DNA of 64,000 bases. Origin: an uncultured Lachnospiraceae bacterium. GTDB lineage: Bacteria; Bacillota; Clostridia; Lachnospirales; Lachnospiraceae. The position numbers and the translations under genes were made by a program. The notes below the pieces were generated by a model. The model was not told the origin of the DNA and did no database searches. It worked only from the letters and a program-made list of their open reading frames with translations. Positions 20,154 through 30,811 of this stretch are shown here, one piece after another (the stretch's first letter is position 1; each line of letters begins with the position of its first letter). The stretch spans positions 55,942 to 119,941 of the forward strand of contig CAMEIX010000008.1 of assembly GCA_945919075.1 (NCBI GenBank), read 5' to 3'.

Positions 20154-21295
20154 CGAAATCCCTGTGCCTCCTCATATTTTACAATCAGATCCTTATTCTT
20201 ATTTTCAATATCCGATAACATAGTATCTGTAAAATCTGCCGGTTCAATGTATCCGTTATACCAGGATTTTGAATTGAAATATGCCTGAAGTGCTTCATCC
20301 TTAAATTTTCTGCCATGACGTGCATAGATTTCATTTCGGGCAATCCGGCACTGCTCCGCATCCAGACCTTCCAGATCTGCGAACGTAAGTAGTCTGGTAC
20401 TGCTTTCCGGCAAAATATAATCCGGTTCTGCTGACGGGATATCCGCAATACTTTCGCTTTCCGCGGTACCTGCGTCCGTTTTGATTTTCACCAGTCTTGT
20501 CCATTTCACATCGGCAAAATTTACAGAATCCGCCTCTTTATCCGCTCTTACCACCTTATCCTCTTCCATGATATATACAGCAACCTGTTTCACTCCACCA
20601 TCCTCATAGCGCTGGGCTATCAGAAGTTCTTCCTTACCGTCATTATTGCTGTCGCACATGGTATAAACCAGTTCACCGCCGCTTAAGATTATCCCGTCCA
20701 GAGCAGCGACATTCAGATATTCATCCCCTGCACCATAGAGGGCAACAAAATCTGCATGGTCCATATTGGCTGCATCATAGTAATTCCTTACAATCTCCTG
20801 GTAAGTAGGGCCACTTACCGCTTCTGTGCCGTTGTTTTCATCTTGGGGATCTTGTTTGACGGTACCACCTTCGCCTGTTTCCCGGGGCAGACTTTCTCCA
20901 TCTATATCTTCGGACGTTTCTTCCTCCCCATCTTCCATGATTTTTTCATCATTTTTCCTGTTATTTCCCGCACCGGAATCCTTATCTCGATTCATAATCA
21001 AGAAAATTAAGGCTCCAATAATTGCGATAATCAGGACGAAAAGAATAATGAGTATCGCAGTCATCACACCACTCTTTTTCTTGGCGGTCTGTGTCTGAGG
21101 ATTGGGCTGTATGGGTTGCCGGTACTGCACCGGCTGTTGGGCCTGAGGCTGTGTCTGGGGGATGGATTGCGGTTTTGGCGGAATGGCCGGGCTCGGAGTC
21201 ACTTCCGGCTTAGGCACTTCCTGTCTGGCACCACAGGCCATACAAAACAGGTCTTCATCCGCCATTTTATTTCCACATTCATAACAATACTTCAT
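20150..21295 (-). CDS. Zinc-ribbon, single-TM protein with YARHG domain
   Basis: '[21 protein letters not shown]'; TM; C-terminal '[33 protein letters not shown]'. Stop overlaps the amidase start (ATGA). Confidence 0.88.
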   Translation of the reverse strand: MKYCYECGNKMADEDLFCMACGARQEVPKPEVTPSPAIPPKPQSIPQTQPQAQQPVQYRQPIQPNPQTQTAKKKSGVMTAILIILFVLIIAIIGALIFLIMNRDKDSGAGNNRKNDEKIMEDGEEETSEDIDGESLPRETGEGGTVKQDPQDENNGTEAVSGPTYQEIVRNYYDAANMDHADFVALYGAGDEYLNVAALDGIILSGGELVYTMCDSNNDGKEELLIAQRYEDGGVKQVAVYIMEEDKVVRADKEADSVNFADVKWTRLVKIKTDAGTAESESIADIPSAEPDYILPESSTRLLTFADLEGLDAEQCRIARNEIYARHGRKFKDEALQAYFNSKSWYNGYIEPADFTDTMLSDIENKNKDLIVKYEEAQGFR

Positions 21296-21298
21296 AAC

Positions 21299-22933
21299 TT
21301 AGCCTCTGTTCTGCTGTTCTACCAGATGATCCGCACCATATTTTTTACGAAGCGCCGGCTTTTCGATTTTACCCGTTGCATTTCTCGGAACCTCTGCAAA
21401 AATAATCTTTTTGGGACGTTTGTAACGGGGAAGTTCCTCACAGTATTTTTCAATTTCTTCTTCCGTACAGGTCATGCCGTCTTTGATGGAAATGATAGCA
21501 CCGGTAATCTCCCCGAGACGCTTGTCAGGAAGACCGATAACGGCAACATCCTTAATTTTATCATAAGCAGCAAGGAAGTTTTCAATCTGTACGGGGTAAA
21601 TGTTTTCACCGCCGCTTACGATGACATCCTTCTTGCGGTCTACCAGGAAATAGAAGCCGTCTTCATCCTGCATTGCCATATCTCCGGTATGAAGCCAACC
21701 GTCAATCAGGGTCTCCGCAGTTGCCTTGGGATCATTGTAATAGCAGGTCATGACACCGGGGCCCTTTACACAAAGTTCTCCTACATCACCTCTTGCCACT
21801 TCTTTCCCTTCGGGATCCACAATCTTGCACTGCCAGCGATAGCCGGGAACCCCGATTGCTCCTACTTTATGAATATTTTCCACGCCAAGGTGTACGCAGC
21901 CCGGTCCGGTGGATTCGGAAAGTCCGTAATTGGTATCGTATAAATGATTAGGGAAATATTCTTTCCAATGTTTGATAAGAGAAGGCGGAACAGGCTGTGC
22001 ACCAATGTGCATCAGTCTCCACTGACTAAGCTCGTAATCTTCCAGTTTCAGTTTTCCGCTATCGAGGGCTTCCAAAATATCCTGTGCCCAGGGAACTAAA
22101 AGCCATACAATGGTACAATGCTCTTTGGAAATCGCATCCAGAATTATTTCAGGAGTTGCGCCCTTTAATAAAACGGCCTTGCTGCCGGCACACAGACTTC
22201 CCATCCAGTGGAATTTTGCTCCTGTGTGATACAGGGGCGGAATACAAAGGAAGGTATCCTCTCTTCCGGTCAGGTGATGCTTCTGCTCCATCTGCGCTGC
22301 CTGAAGCAGACTCTCATGATTATGCAGAATGGCTTTGGGAAATCCCGTGGTTCCGGAGGAAAAATAAATTGCAGCATCATCCTCGTCTTCCAACATGACA
22401 AGGGGCGGTCTGCTGGAACAGTCCGCTACCAGTTCCCGATAACTTTCCGCAAAGGTAGGGCATGCATCCCCCACATAAATCAGAAGACGGCCTTTGGAAA
22501 GTTCCGGTTCAATGGATTCAATACGACCGATAAATTCCGGACCGAAGAACAATACCTGTACTTCTGCAAGATCCGCGCAATACTGAATTTCTTTTGCGTC
22601 AAAACGGAAGTTAAAGGGTACTGCGATGGCACCCGTTTTCAGGATTCCGAAATAAATGGGCAGCCATTCCAGACAGTTGAACATCAAAATGGCTACACGG
22701 TCCCCCTTCTGTACTCCCCTCTCCATTAACATATTGGCAACACGGTTTGCTTTTTCGTCAAAAACACTCCATGTAATTTCTCTGCGGTAAGGCTGTGCGC
22801 TTGTCTGCTGTACCAGATCATATTCCTTCCATGTCTTTTTTCTGGTCTCCTGCATGGTAGGATTTAGTTCCACCAAAGCAACCTCATCCCCATAAAGTTT
22901 GTGGTTTCTCTCAAGTAAATCTGTAACCGGCAT
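21299..22933 (-). CDS. AMP-dependent acyl-CoA synthetase/ligase
   Basis: 'YFSSGTTGFPKAILHNH', 'YGLSESTGPG', 'GWLHTGDMAMQDEDGFYFLVDRKKDVIVSGGENIYPVQIE', 'PRNATGKIEKPALR'. Confidence 0.95.
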   Translation of the reverse strand: MPVTDLLERNHKLYGDEVALVELNPTMQETRKKTWKEYDLVQQTSAQPYRREITWSVFDEKANRVANMLMERGVQKGDRVAILMFNCLEWLPIYFGILKTGAIAVPFNFRFDAKEIQYCADLAEVQVLFFGPEFIGRIESIEPELSKGRLLIYVGDACPTFAESYRELVADCSSRPPLVMLEDEDDAAIYFSSGTTGFPKAILHNHESLLQAAQMEQKHHLTGREDTFLCIPPLYHTGAKFHWMGSLCAGSKAVLLKGATPEIILDAISKEHCTIVWLLVPWAQDILEALDSGKLKLEDYELSQWRLMHIGAQPVPPSLIKHWKEYFPNHLYDTNYGLSESTGPGCVHLGVENIHKVGAIGVPGYRWQCKIVDPEGKEVARGDVGELCVKGPGVMTCYYNDPKATAETLIDGWLHTGDMAMQDEDGFYFLVDRKKDVIVSGGENIYPVQIENFLAAYDKIKDVAVIGLPDKRLGEITGAIISIKDGMTCTEEEIEKYCEELPRYKRPKKIIFAEVPRNATGKIEKPALRKKYGADHLVEQQNRG

Positions 22934-23194
22934 TTTTTATCCCCTTTTCCTTCTGATTTCTTTATTTTTCTGGTAATGACTTTCTTTACATACTTTGTCG
23001 CTTTTACGCGTCTATCCATTAAAGTATACACTGTTAAAGGGTATCATAGAAAGGAGCAAAAGTCAACAAATGCGGGACTCTGAAGTATGGTAGAAAACTT
23101 CACATTTTTATTGCTATTTTTAGAATACTGTCCTATGATGGATTATTGGATGGGAAATATCTTATCCATTTTAAGAAATGAAGAGGTGAATTCC

Positions 23195-24043
23195 ATGATT
23201 ATCGATTTTCATACCCATTATTTTCCGGATACCGTAGCACCCAAGGTATTGCCAAAGTTAGCGGGGAAATCCTGCACCATGCCCTTTACCGACGGTACTC
23301 TTGGCGGTCTTATCCGTTCCATGCAAAAGTCCGGTGTCACACATAGTGTTACTCTCCCTGTTGCAACCACTATGGAGCAGACCTGTTCCATCAACGATAA
23401 AATCATTGCCGGTATGGAAGAGTTAACCCAAAACGGCATCATTCCTTTTGGTGGCATGCACCCTGATTTTGCGGATTATAAGAAGGAATTAAAAAGATTA
23501 AAGGATGCCGGCGTAAAGGGTATTAAAATACACCCGGCATATCAGAATGTAGATTTTGATGATATTCGTTATAAGCGGATTCTTTCTGCTGCAAACGAGT
23601 TCGATATGATTGTGTTAACCCATGCCGGTATCGACATCGGTATTTATCACCACAATTTCACTTCTGTCCGGCAGATTGAAAATGTGCTAAGTGACGTTGC
23701 CCCTTTAAGACTGGTACTGGCACACATGGGAAACTGGGGACTTTGGGATGAATTTGAAGCAAACCTTGCAGGTGCCCCTCTTTGGCTGGATACCGCCTTC
23801 AGTATTGGCCCTATTATACCTTATCCCGGTGCTGCTCCTCATAAGTACAGTACCTGCACCCTCTCTGACGAAGATTTTCTTCGTATATCCCATAAGCATG
23901 GTATGGATAAAATTCTCTTTGCAACCGATTCTCCCTGGCAGGATCAGACCGCGTATCTGGAGCGTTTTAAGTCCATCGGTCTTTCCGAAAAAGAACAGGC
24001 CCAACTGTTCTTCGAAAATGCGAAAAACCTGTTGAGCCTTTAA
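23195..24043 (+). CDS. Amidohydrolase (TIM-barrel metal-dependent hydrolase)
   Basis: 'MIIDFHTHYFPD' ... 'LTHAGIDIG' ... 'LVLAHMGNWGLWDEFE' ... 'ILFATDSPWQDQ'. AGAGGTG RBS supports ATG at 23195. Confidence 0.9.
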   Translation: MIIDFHTHYFPDTVAPKVLPKLAGKSCTMPFTDGTLGGLIRSMQKSGVTHSVTLPVATTMEQTCSINDKIIAGMEELTQNGIIPFGGMHPDFADYKKELKRLKDAGVKGIKIHPAYQNVDFDDIRYKRILSAANEFDMIVLTHAGIDIGIYHHNFTSVRQIENVLSDVAPLRLVLAHMGNWGLWDEFEANLAGAPLWLDTAFSIGPIIPYPGAAPHKYSTCTLSDEDFLRISHKHGMDKILFATDSPWQDQTAYLERFKSIGLSEKEQAQLFFENAKNLLSL

Positions 24044-24047
24044 AATT

Positions 24048-24075
24048 TAGGGGAGCAATGATGATTGCTCCCCTA
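24048..24075. terminator. Bidirectional terminator hairpin
   Basis: TAGGGGAGCAAT-GATG-ATTGCTCCCCTA between convergent genes. Confidence 0.75.
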
Positions 24076-24081
24076 CTCTTA

Positions 24082-24651
24082 TTAATACTCTCTTCCCAAA
24101 AGGAAGGCTTTCTTGTTTAATTCCAGGAATTTGGCCGGAACGCACTTTTCAATTGCATTCTGCCATTTTTCCACAGGAATATCAAAATACTTGGATAATC
24201 TGCCCATAAGTACCAGATTCACTGCCTTTGCAGATCCGGCTTCATTTGCTAAGGAAAGGCAATCCATGGCATCCACCTGGGCACCCTTCTCCTGCATTTT
24301 CTTTACCAGGTCCTCCGGATAACTCATGGCCCCTGTAATAACAGGCATGGGGTCAATCTGCTGGGTATTGGTAACAATCTTGCCATCGGGCCTTAAATAC
24401 TCCAGATATCTTGCCGCTTCTAGCAATTCGAAGGAAACAATTACATCTGCTTCTCCCTTATCAATAATCGGGGAGTATACCTTTTCTCCGAATCTTACAT
24501 AGGTTACCACGCTGCCGCCTCGCTGGCTCATGCCATGCACTTCGGAAACCTTTACATCATAGCCTTCATTCAAAAGAAGGTATCCCAATAACTTGCTGGC
24601 AAGAAGGGAACCCTGTCCGCCAACACCGACAATCATAATATTCTTTGTCAT
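24082..24651 (-). CDS. iorB: Indolepyruvate:ferredoxin oxidoreductase beta subunit
   Basis: 'IMIVGVGGQGSLLASKLLGYLLLNEGYDVKVSEVHGMSQRGGSVVTYVRFG'. Confidence 0.92.
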   Translation of the reverse strand: MTKNIMIVGVGGQGSLLASKLLGYLLLNEGYDVKVSEVHGMSQRGGSVVTYVRFGEKVYSPIIDKGEADVIVSFELLEAARYLEYLRPDGKIVTNTQQIDPMPVITGAMSYPEDLVKKMQEKGAQVDAMDCLSLANEAGSAKAVNLVLMGRLSKYFDIPVEKWQNAIEKCVPAKFLELNKKAFLLGREY

Positions 24652-24655
24652 CTGC

Positions 24656-26392
24656 TTATACCTCCTGGCCTTTCAGTGCACCGAATTTGCACATCTGCTC
24701 GCATACGCCGCAGCCTACGCAAAGAGTTTCATCAATCACTGCTTTTCCATCCTTCATGCTGATAGCAGGACAGCCAAGCCGCATACATGCTTTGCAGCCC
24801 ACACATTTATCACAGGCAACCTTTAAAGGTTTGTTGTGTTTTACATATTTCAGAAGGGCGCAGGGACGACGGCTGATGATGACGGAAGGCTCTTTTGCAG
24901 CAAGTTCTTCCTTAATTACAGTATCGCATTCGGTAAGGTCATAAGGATCTACCACTCTTACGCGGTTAAAGCCCATGGCTCTGCACAAAGCTTCCAAATC
25001 AATCTTTCCTGCCGGATCTCCTTTGATGTTATATCCGGTTGTGGGATTCTGCTGATGTCCCGTCATACCGGTAATGGAGTTATCCAAAATAATAACCGTG
25101 GAATTGCTCTGGTTGTAAGCAATATTTGCAAGTCCGGTCATACCGGAATGCATAAAGGTGGAATCCCCGATAACCGCTACGGTTTTTCCCTCGCCTTCTT
25201 CTCCCAGGGCTTTATTAAATCCATGAATGGAACTGATGGATGCTCCCATACAAAGTGTCATTTCCATTGCGGAAAGGGGAGCCACCGCACCAAGCGTATA
25301 ACATCCGATATCACCGAGAACCGTGCATTTATTCTTTGCCAGTGTAAAGAACAATCCTCTGTGCGGACAACCGGCACACATCACCGGAGGTCTTCCCGGC
25401 AGAGTCTCCTCCATTTTGCTTACTTTCGGAATTTCCACACCTAATTTTCCCGCAATCAGATTCTGGCTGTATTCGCCTTCGAGAGGAAATACATCTTTGC
25501 CGGTAACGGTAAGGCCTAAAGCCTTGCAATGATTCTCTATGATAGGATCCAGTTCCTCAATGATAATCAGTTTTTCTACTTTTTCTGCAAAATCCAGAAT
25601 CAGTTTCTCAGGAAGCGGATTGATCATACCAAGTTTTAAGATACTTGCTTTGTCTCCGAAAACCTCCTTCGCATACTGATAACTTGTGGAAGAAGTAATA
25701 ATGCCCAGTTTGGTATCTCCCATTTCCACCCGGTTAAATTCACAGTTTTCAGCCAGTGCAATCAGCTTACGCGTACGTTCTTCCACAAAGGGGTGGCGAC
25801 GAATGGCATTACCGGGCATCATGACATACTTGGCAATGTTCTTTTCATAGGGCTTCACCGGTGGAAGCACTCTTTCTCCGGGTTCCACAATACTCTGGGA
25901 ATGAGCCACTCTGGTGCACATTTTTATAATAACCGGAGTATCATATTCTTCCGAAATTTCAAAGGCCTTCTTGGCAAATTCGTAGGCCTCGCCGGAATCA
26001 GAGGGTTCAAGCATGGGAACCTTGGAAGCAATCGCATGGTGACGGGAATCCTGCTCATTCTGGGAAGAATGCATCCCGGGGTCATCTGCCACACAAATGA
26101 CAAGACCGGCATTTACACCTGTATAGGAACAGGTAAATAACGGGTCTGCTGCCACATTCAATCCCACATGCTTCATACCGCAAAAACTACGTTTTCCCGC
26201 AAGGCACGCACCAAAAGCAACCTCCATGGCTACTTTTTCATTGGGTGCCCATTCACAGTAGATTTCATCGTATTTAGCGGCCTCTTCCGTCACTTCCGTA
26301 CTGGGAGTTCCGGGATAGCTGGATACAACGCTGCATCCTGCCTCATACAAGCCTCTTGCAAAGGCTTTGTTTCCTAACATTAACTGTTTCAT
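24656..26392 (-). CDS. iorA: Indolepyruvate:ferredoxin oxidoreductase alpha subunit
   Basis: 'MLGNKAFARGLYEAGCSVVSSYPGTPSTEVTE', TPP 'IGDSTFMHSGMTGLANIAYNQSNSTVIILDN', C-terminal ferredoxin 'CDKCVGCKACMRLGCPA...CVGCGVCEQMCKFGAL'. Confidence 0.96.
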   Translation of the reverse strand: MKQLMLGNKAFARGLYEAGCSVVSSYPGTPSTEVTEEAAKYDEIYCEWAPNEKVAMEVAFGACLAGKRSFCGMKHVGLNVAADPLFTCSYTGVNAGLVICVADDPGMHSSQNEQDSRHHAIASKVPMLEPSDSGEAYEFAKKAFEISEEYDTPVIIKMCTRVAHSQSIVEPGERVLPPVKPYEKNIAKYVMMPGNAIRRHPFVEERTRKLIALAENCEFNRVEMGDTKLGIITSSTSYQYAKEVFGDKASILKLGMINPLPEKLILDFAEKVEKLIIIEELDPIIENHCKALGLTVTGKDVFPLEGEYSQNLIAGKLGVEIPKVSKMEETLPGRPPVMCAGCPHRGLFFTLAKNKCTVLGDIGCYTLGAVAPLSAMEMTLCMGASISSIHGFNKALGEEGEGKTVAVIGDSTFMHSGMTGLANIAYNQSNSTVIILDNSITGMTGHQQNPTTGYNIKGDPAGKIDLEALCRAMGFNRVRVVDPYDLTECDTVIKEELAAKEPSVIISRRPCALLKYVKHNKPLKVACDKCVGCKACMRLGCPAISMKDGKAVIDETLCVGCGVCEQMCKFGALKGQEV

Positions 26393-26427
26393 AAACTATC
26401 CTCTCGTAAATCATATTTCATGCCCTG

Positions 26428-26859
26428 TTACATTTTGGTCAGGTCTTCTTCCCCAATTTCCGAAATGCCATTGGCCTTCAGCACATCGCCGGCTTTTTTA
26501 TTGTCCTCCACGCGAACAATCATGTTCGCTGTGCCCGGCTTATTTGCTGTAAATGCATACATATAATCAATATTGATATTGTTCTCCCCGAGAACCGCCA
26601 ATACCTTGCTTAAACTTCCGGGTTCATCGGTAAGTGCTACTGCAAGAACATCTTTTACGGAGCTGACATAGCCTTCATCCTTCAATACCGTAACGGTATC
26701 GTAAACATTGTCCACAATCAGTCGGATAATACCGAAATCCTCGGATTCTGCTACGGATAATGCGCGCATATTGATGTTATTTGCGGATAATACCTCGGTA
26801 AGTTTTGCTAAACTTCCTGCTTTGTTTTCAATAAATACAGAAATCTGTTTCACTGCCAT
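26428..26859 (-). CDS. Tandem ACT-domain protein
   Basis: 'QISVFIENKAGSLAKLTEVLSANNINMRAL' and 'VALTDEPGSLSKVLAVLGENNINIDYMYAF'. Confidence 0.92.
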   Translation of the reverse strand: MAVKQISVFIENKAGSLAKLTEVLSANNINMRALSVAESEDFGIIRLIVDNVYDTVTVLKDEGYVSSVKDVLAVALTDEPGSLSKVLAVLGENNINIDYMYAFTANKPGTANMIVRVEDNKKAGDVLKANGISEIGEEDLTKM

Positions 26860-26879
26860 ATGTAATCCCCCTGTCCTTT

Positions 26880-28187
26880 TTATTTGTATAAGTTACGCTT
26901 ATCAATAACTCTGACGGCCTTGCCTTCACTTCTTGCGATAGTCTTAGGTGCCACCAGAGTAACCTTTGCATAGATACCTAACATTGCTTTGAGTGCATCA
27001 ACCAGTTCTTTTTCCTTTGCGGAAACCACCTTCATGTCATCAGAGAACATTTCGGGAGTCATTTCCACCTGCACTTCGATGGTATCGCTGTAGTTTACAC
27101 GATCCACGATAATCTGATAGTTTGCAGGATATCCCTTATTAAGAAGAACGGTTTCAATCTGGGACGGGAATACGTTAACTCCTTTGACAATCAGCATATC
27201 ATCGCTTCTTCCCATAGGCTTCGCCATCTTGATGAGGGTTCTTCCGCAGGAACATTTCTTTCTGGAAAGTACGCAGATATCACGGGTTCTGTAACGCAGA
27301 AGAGGGAATGCCTCTTTGGTAATGCTGGTGAATACCAATTCTCCCTTTTCACCTTCTGGAAGGACTTCCCCTGTCTTGGGATTGATAATTTCCGGAATGA
27401 AATGATCTTCGTTTACATGCATACCGGTCTGCTCGGAACATTCAAAAGAAACACCCGGGCCTGAAATCTCCGTAAGTCCATAAATATCATAAGCCTTAAT
27501 GCCAAGTTTTTCTTCGATATCATGGCGCATTTCTTCGGTCCATGCTTCTGCTCCGAAAATGCCGGCTTTGAGTTTGATTTTGTCGCGCAGGCCTCTTTCC
27601 TGAATGCTTTCACCAAGATATGCTGCATAAGAAGGGGTACAGCACAAAATAGTAGAACCAAGATCTGTCATAAACTGAATCTGACGGTCGGTATTACCGG
27701 AGGACATAGGAAGTGTCAGACATCCCACTTTATGGGAACCGCCGTTTAATCCGGGACCACCCGTAAACAGGCCGTAACCATAGGAAACATGGCAGACATC
27801 TTCGTTGGTTCCGCCGACTGCGGTAATTGCTCTTGCACAGCACTCTTCCCAAAGGTCGATATCATGCTGGGTATAAAATGCCACTACTCTTCTGCCGGTT
27901 GTACCGCTGGTAGACTGGATGCGGACACAATCTTTAAGAGGTCTTGCCAAAAGCCCATAAGGATAACAATCCCTTAAGTCATCCTTGGTAATAAAAGGAA
28001 GTTTATGAAGATCATCTACGGATTTGATATCGTCAGGGGTAAGTCCCGCCTCAATCATTTTATTCTTGTAAAAAGGCACATTTTCCCATACATTTTTAAC
28101 CTGATTTACAAGTCTTTCGCTCTGCATTTTACGCAGTTCTTCTACGGAAGCAGTTTCCACTTCCGGCTGGTAGTACTTTTCCATCAA
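26880..28187 (-). CDS. paaK: Phenylacetate-CoA ligase family protein
   Basis: 'RIQSTSGTTGRRVVAFYT', 'AYDIYGLTEISGPGVSFEC', 'GRSDDMLIVKGVNVFPSQIE'. Confidence 0.94.
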   Translation of the reverse strand: MMEKYYQPEVETASVEELRKMQSERLVNQVKNVWENVPFYKNKMIEAGLTPDDIKSVDDLHKLPFITKDDLRDCYPYGLLARPLKDCVRIQSTSGTTGRRVVAFYTQHDIDLWEECCARAITAVGGTNEDVCHVSYGYGLFTGGPGLNGGSHKVGCLTLPMSSGNTDRQIQFMTDLGSTILCCTPSYAAYLGESIQERGLRDKIKLKAGIFGAEAWTEEMRHDIEEKLGIKAYDIYGLTEISGPGVSFECSEQTGMHVNEDHFIPEIINPKTGEVLPEGEKGELVFTSITKEAFPLLRYRTRDICVLSRKKCSCGRTLIKMAKPMGRSDDMLIVKGVNVFPSQIETVLLNKGYPANYQIIVDRVNYSDTIEVQVEMTPEMFSDDMKVVSAKEKELVDALKAMLGIYAKVTLVAPKTIARSEGKAVRVIDKRNLYK

Positions 28188-28412
28188 TCAGTTCCTCGCT
28201 TTCGTTTATAAATTATTCTGACCTGTCTAAAAAAGTCCCCACAGGCAAAACACTTTCCTACATATTATACCGAATACTGTATCATTTTGCAATTCATAAA
28301 TATGTCTAAAGGGAAGAGTTTAGGAAAGGACATTCTTAAATCTTCATAAAAAGAATTGACACATGAGCCTGTGGATGATACATTACAAGAATAGAAAAGC
28401 AGAGGTGAAACC

Positions 28413-29009
28413 ATGAAAAAATACAGCCTTTCCGTATATGTTTTGATGATGGCAATCTGTTCCTTTTGCGGATGGCTTGTAGAAAACATATGGTTGCTCT
28501 TTACGAAAGGGTTTATTGACAACAGAAGTATGCATTATCCGTTTTTGTTAGGCTACGGTCTTTTTATCATGACCGTATACTTTGTTCTCGGAACCCCTTC
28601 CACCATACATATCAAAATCAAAAATTCCAAATTGAAAGACTCTTCCACGCGGTTTTTAACCTATCTGATTATCATGATGTTTGTCATCGGCGTCGGAGAA
28701 ATTTTTATGGGTTATACGGTGGAGCATTTTTGTCACTTTGAGTATTGGAATTATACGGCAGTTCCTTTACATCTTACAAAGTATACATCCCTTCCCACCA
28801 GTCTTGGATTTGCGTTAATTGCCACTGTAGTAATGGAGAAATTAATTATCCCCATCATGAACCTGCTTTCCACCATTCCGTTAGGCATCCGTAATACGCT
28901 TGCCATTATTTTATTAACGATTATGGTAGGTGATTTTCTCTATTCTTTTTACAGAATGTACACGGATCAGGGACTTTATATCCGTTGGCGAATATATATC
29001 TTCTCATAG
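28413..29009 (+). CDS. Membrane protein, putative ABC transporter permease family (PF06541-like)
   Basis: 'ICSFCGWLVENIWLLFTKGFIDNRSMHYPFLLGYGLF', 'YWNYTAVPLHL'. Confidence 0.8.
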   Translation: MKKYSLSVYVLMMAICSFCGWLVENIWLLFTKGFIDNRSMHYPFLLGYGLFIMTVYFVLGTPSTIHIKIKNSKLKDSSTRFLTYLIIMMFVIGVGEIFMGYTVEHFCHFEYWNYTAVPLHLTKYTSLPTSLGFALIATVVMEKLIIPIMNLLSTIPLGIRNTLAIILLTIMVGDFLYSFYRMYTDQGLYIRWRIYIFS

Positions 29010-29086
29010 TTTGCATTTTCTTCCTTTTTTTGATAAAATAAGACAGGTTTTATCAGTATATTTTATTTAAAGAAAGGACAATTCTC

Positions 29087-30724
29087 ATGAAATCAAAGAA
29101 ATTAGGCATGATTATACTGATTCTATGCATTTTGGGTCTTGTGGCATACAATATTGCCTGCCCCGGAACCGGTGCCGATGACAGTATGGTCTATGCCACC
29201 ATCTGGTCTTTATTACCCCCTATTATTGCTATTATTCTTGCATTGATTACGAAGGAAGTGTACTCCTCCCTCTTTGTCGGAATTATTACCGGCGCTCTTC
29301 TCTATTCCAATTTTAATCTGGAAAAGATGATGAACAGCATGTTATTTAACGAAGACGGCGGTATGGTGTACAAGCTGGCTGACAGTTGGAATGTAGGTAT
29401 TTTAATTTTCCTTGTTCTGCTCGGTATTCTGGTAGCCATGATGAACAAGGCCGGCGGGTCCTCTGCATTTGGCCGTTGGGCATCCAAGCATATCAAAACA
29501 AGAGTCGGTGCCCAGCTTGCAACTATGGCACTCGGCGTTCTGATTTTCGTGGATGACTATTTTAACTGTCTGACCGTGGGAAGTGTTATGCGTCCTGTAA
29601 CAGACCGTCATAAAGTATCCCGTGCAAAACTGGCATACCTCATTGATGCGACTGCAGCTCCGATTTGCATCATTGCCCCCATTTCTTCCTGGGCAGCAGC
29701 AGTCACCTCTTCCGTTCCGGAAGAACTTGGCATCAACGGATTTACGGTATTTCTTCAGACCATCCCTTATAATCTGTATGCGTTTTTGACCCTGTCCATG
29801 ATTATTATTCTGACTGTATTCAAAATGGATTTCGGTCCCATGAAAAAGCACGAAATAAATGCTATCGCCGGTGATCTGTTTACCACCAAGGACCGTGCCT
29901 ATGATGAAAGCAATGAAGATGCAGGAAACAAGAAAGCCCGCGTTGCCGACCTGATTATTCCGGTAGCAGTTTTGATTTTCACCTGTATCATGGGTATGGT
30001 TTACACCGGCGGTTTCTTTGACGGCGTGGATTTCATCACCGCATTTGGTGATGCGGATGCTTCTGTTGGTCTGGTAATCGGTGGTTTTATCACCCTTCTC
30101 TTTACCTTTATTTACTATATGTTACGGGATGTACTGACCTTTAATGAATTTGCAGACTGTATCCCGGAAGGTTTCAAGGCAATGGTTGCTCCTATTCTGA
30201 TTCTGACTCTGGCATGGACTCTTTCCGGTATGACCGGCCTTCTCGGTGCAAAAGTATATGTAGGAGAACTTGTTGCCGGTTCCGCAAGCGGATTCCAGGG
30301 CTTCTTACCCATGGTGGTATTTATGATTGCCGCATTTCTTGCATTTGCAACCGGTACAAGCTGGGGTACTTTTGGAATCTTAATTCCCATTGTACTCGGT
30401 GTATTCCCTTCCGGCCAGATGATGGTTATTTCCATTGCCTCCTGCCTGGCAGGTGCTGTTTGCGGTGACCACTGCTCTCCCATCTCCGATACTACAATCA
30501 TGGCGAGCGCCGGTGCGCATTGCAACCATGTAAACCATGTATCCACACAGCTTCCTTACGCTTTGTTCTGCGCGGTAATGTGTATGATTGGTTATGGCAT
30601 CGTTGGTGTATGCAACTTAGTGGGTGCTCTTTCCATTTCCTGGATTGCACTTCCGATAACCATCGTGCTTATGGTTATCGTCCTGTTCTTCCTCCGCGGA
30701 AAAGTGGGCAAAGAGGCAGAATAA
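29087..30724 (+). CDS. NhaC family Na+/H+ antiporter
   Basis: 'VDDYFNCLTVGSVMRPVTDRHKVSRAKLAYLIDATAAPICIIAPISSWAA', 'GDHCSPISDTTIMASAGAHCNHVNHVSTQLPYA'. Confidence 0.93.
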   Translation: MKSKKLGMIILILCILGLVAYNIACPGTGADDSMVYATIWSLLPPIIAIILALITKEVYSSLFVGIITGALLYSNFNLEKMMNSMLFNEDGGMVYKLADSWNVGILIFLVLLGILVAMMNKAGGSSAFGRWASKHIKTRVGAQLATMALGVLIFVDDYFNCLTVGSVMRPVTDRHKVSRAKLAYLIDATAAPICIIAPISSWAAAVTSSVPEELGINGFTVFLQTIPYNLYAFLTLSMIIILTVFKMDFGPMKKHEINAIAGDLFTTKDRAYDESNEDAGNKKARVADLIIPVAVLIFTCIMGMVYTGGFFDGVDFITAFGDADASVGLVIGGFITLLFTFIYYMLRDVLTFNEFADCIPEGFKAMVAPILILTLAWTLSGMTGLLGAKVYVGELVAGSASGFQGFLPMVVFMIAAFLAFATGTSWGTFGILIPIVLGVFPSGQMMVISIASCLAGAVCGDHCSPISDTTIMASAGAHCNHVNHVSTQLPYALFCAVMCMIGYGIVGVCNLVGALSISWIALPITIVLMVIVLFFLRGKVGKEAE

Positions 30725-30760
30725 ACACCTGATAATAATTTTGAATATCATGCAAATGTT

Positions 30761-30811
30761 AAGAGGGCTGACGCTTCACGATTTTACATTCGTTTATGCG
30801 CCGGCCCTCCT
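30761..30811. terminator. Imperfect bidirectional terminator hairpin
   Basis: AAGAGGGC ... GCCCTCCTT between convergent genes. Confidence 0.5.
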
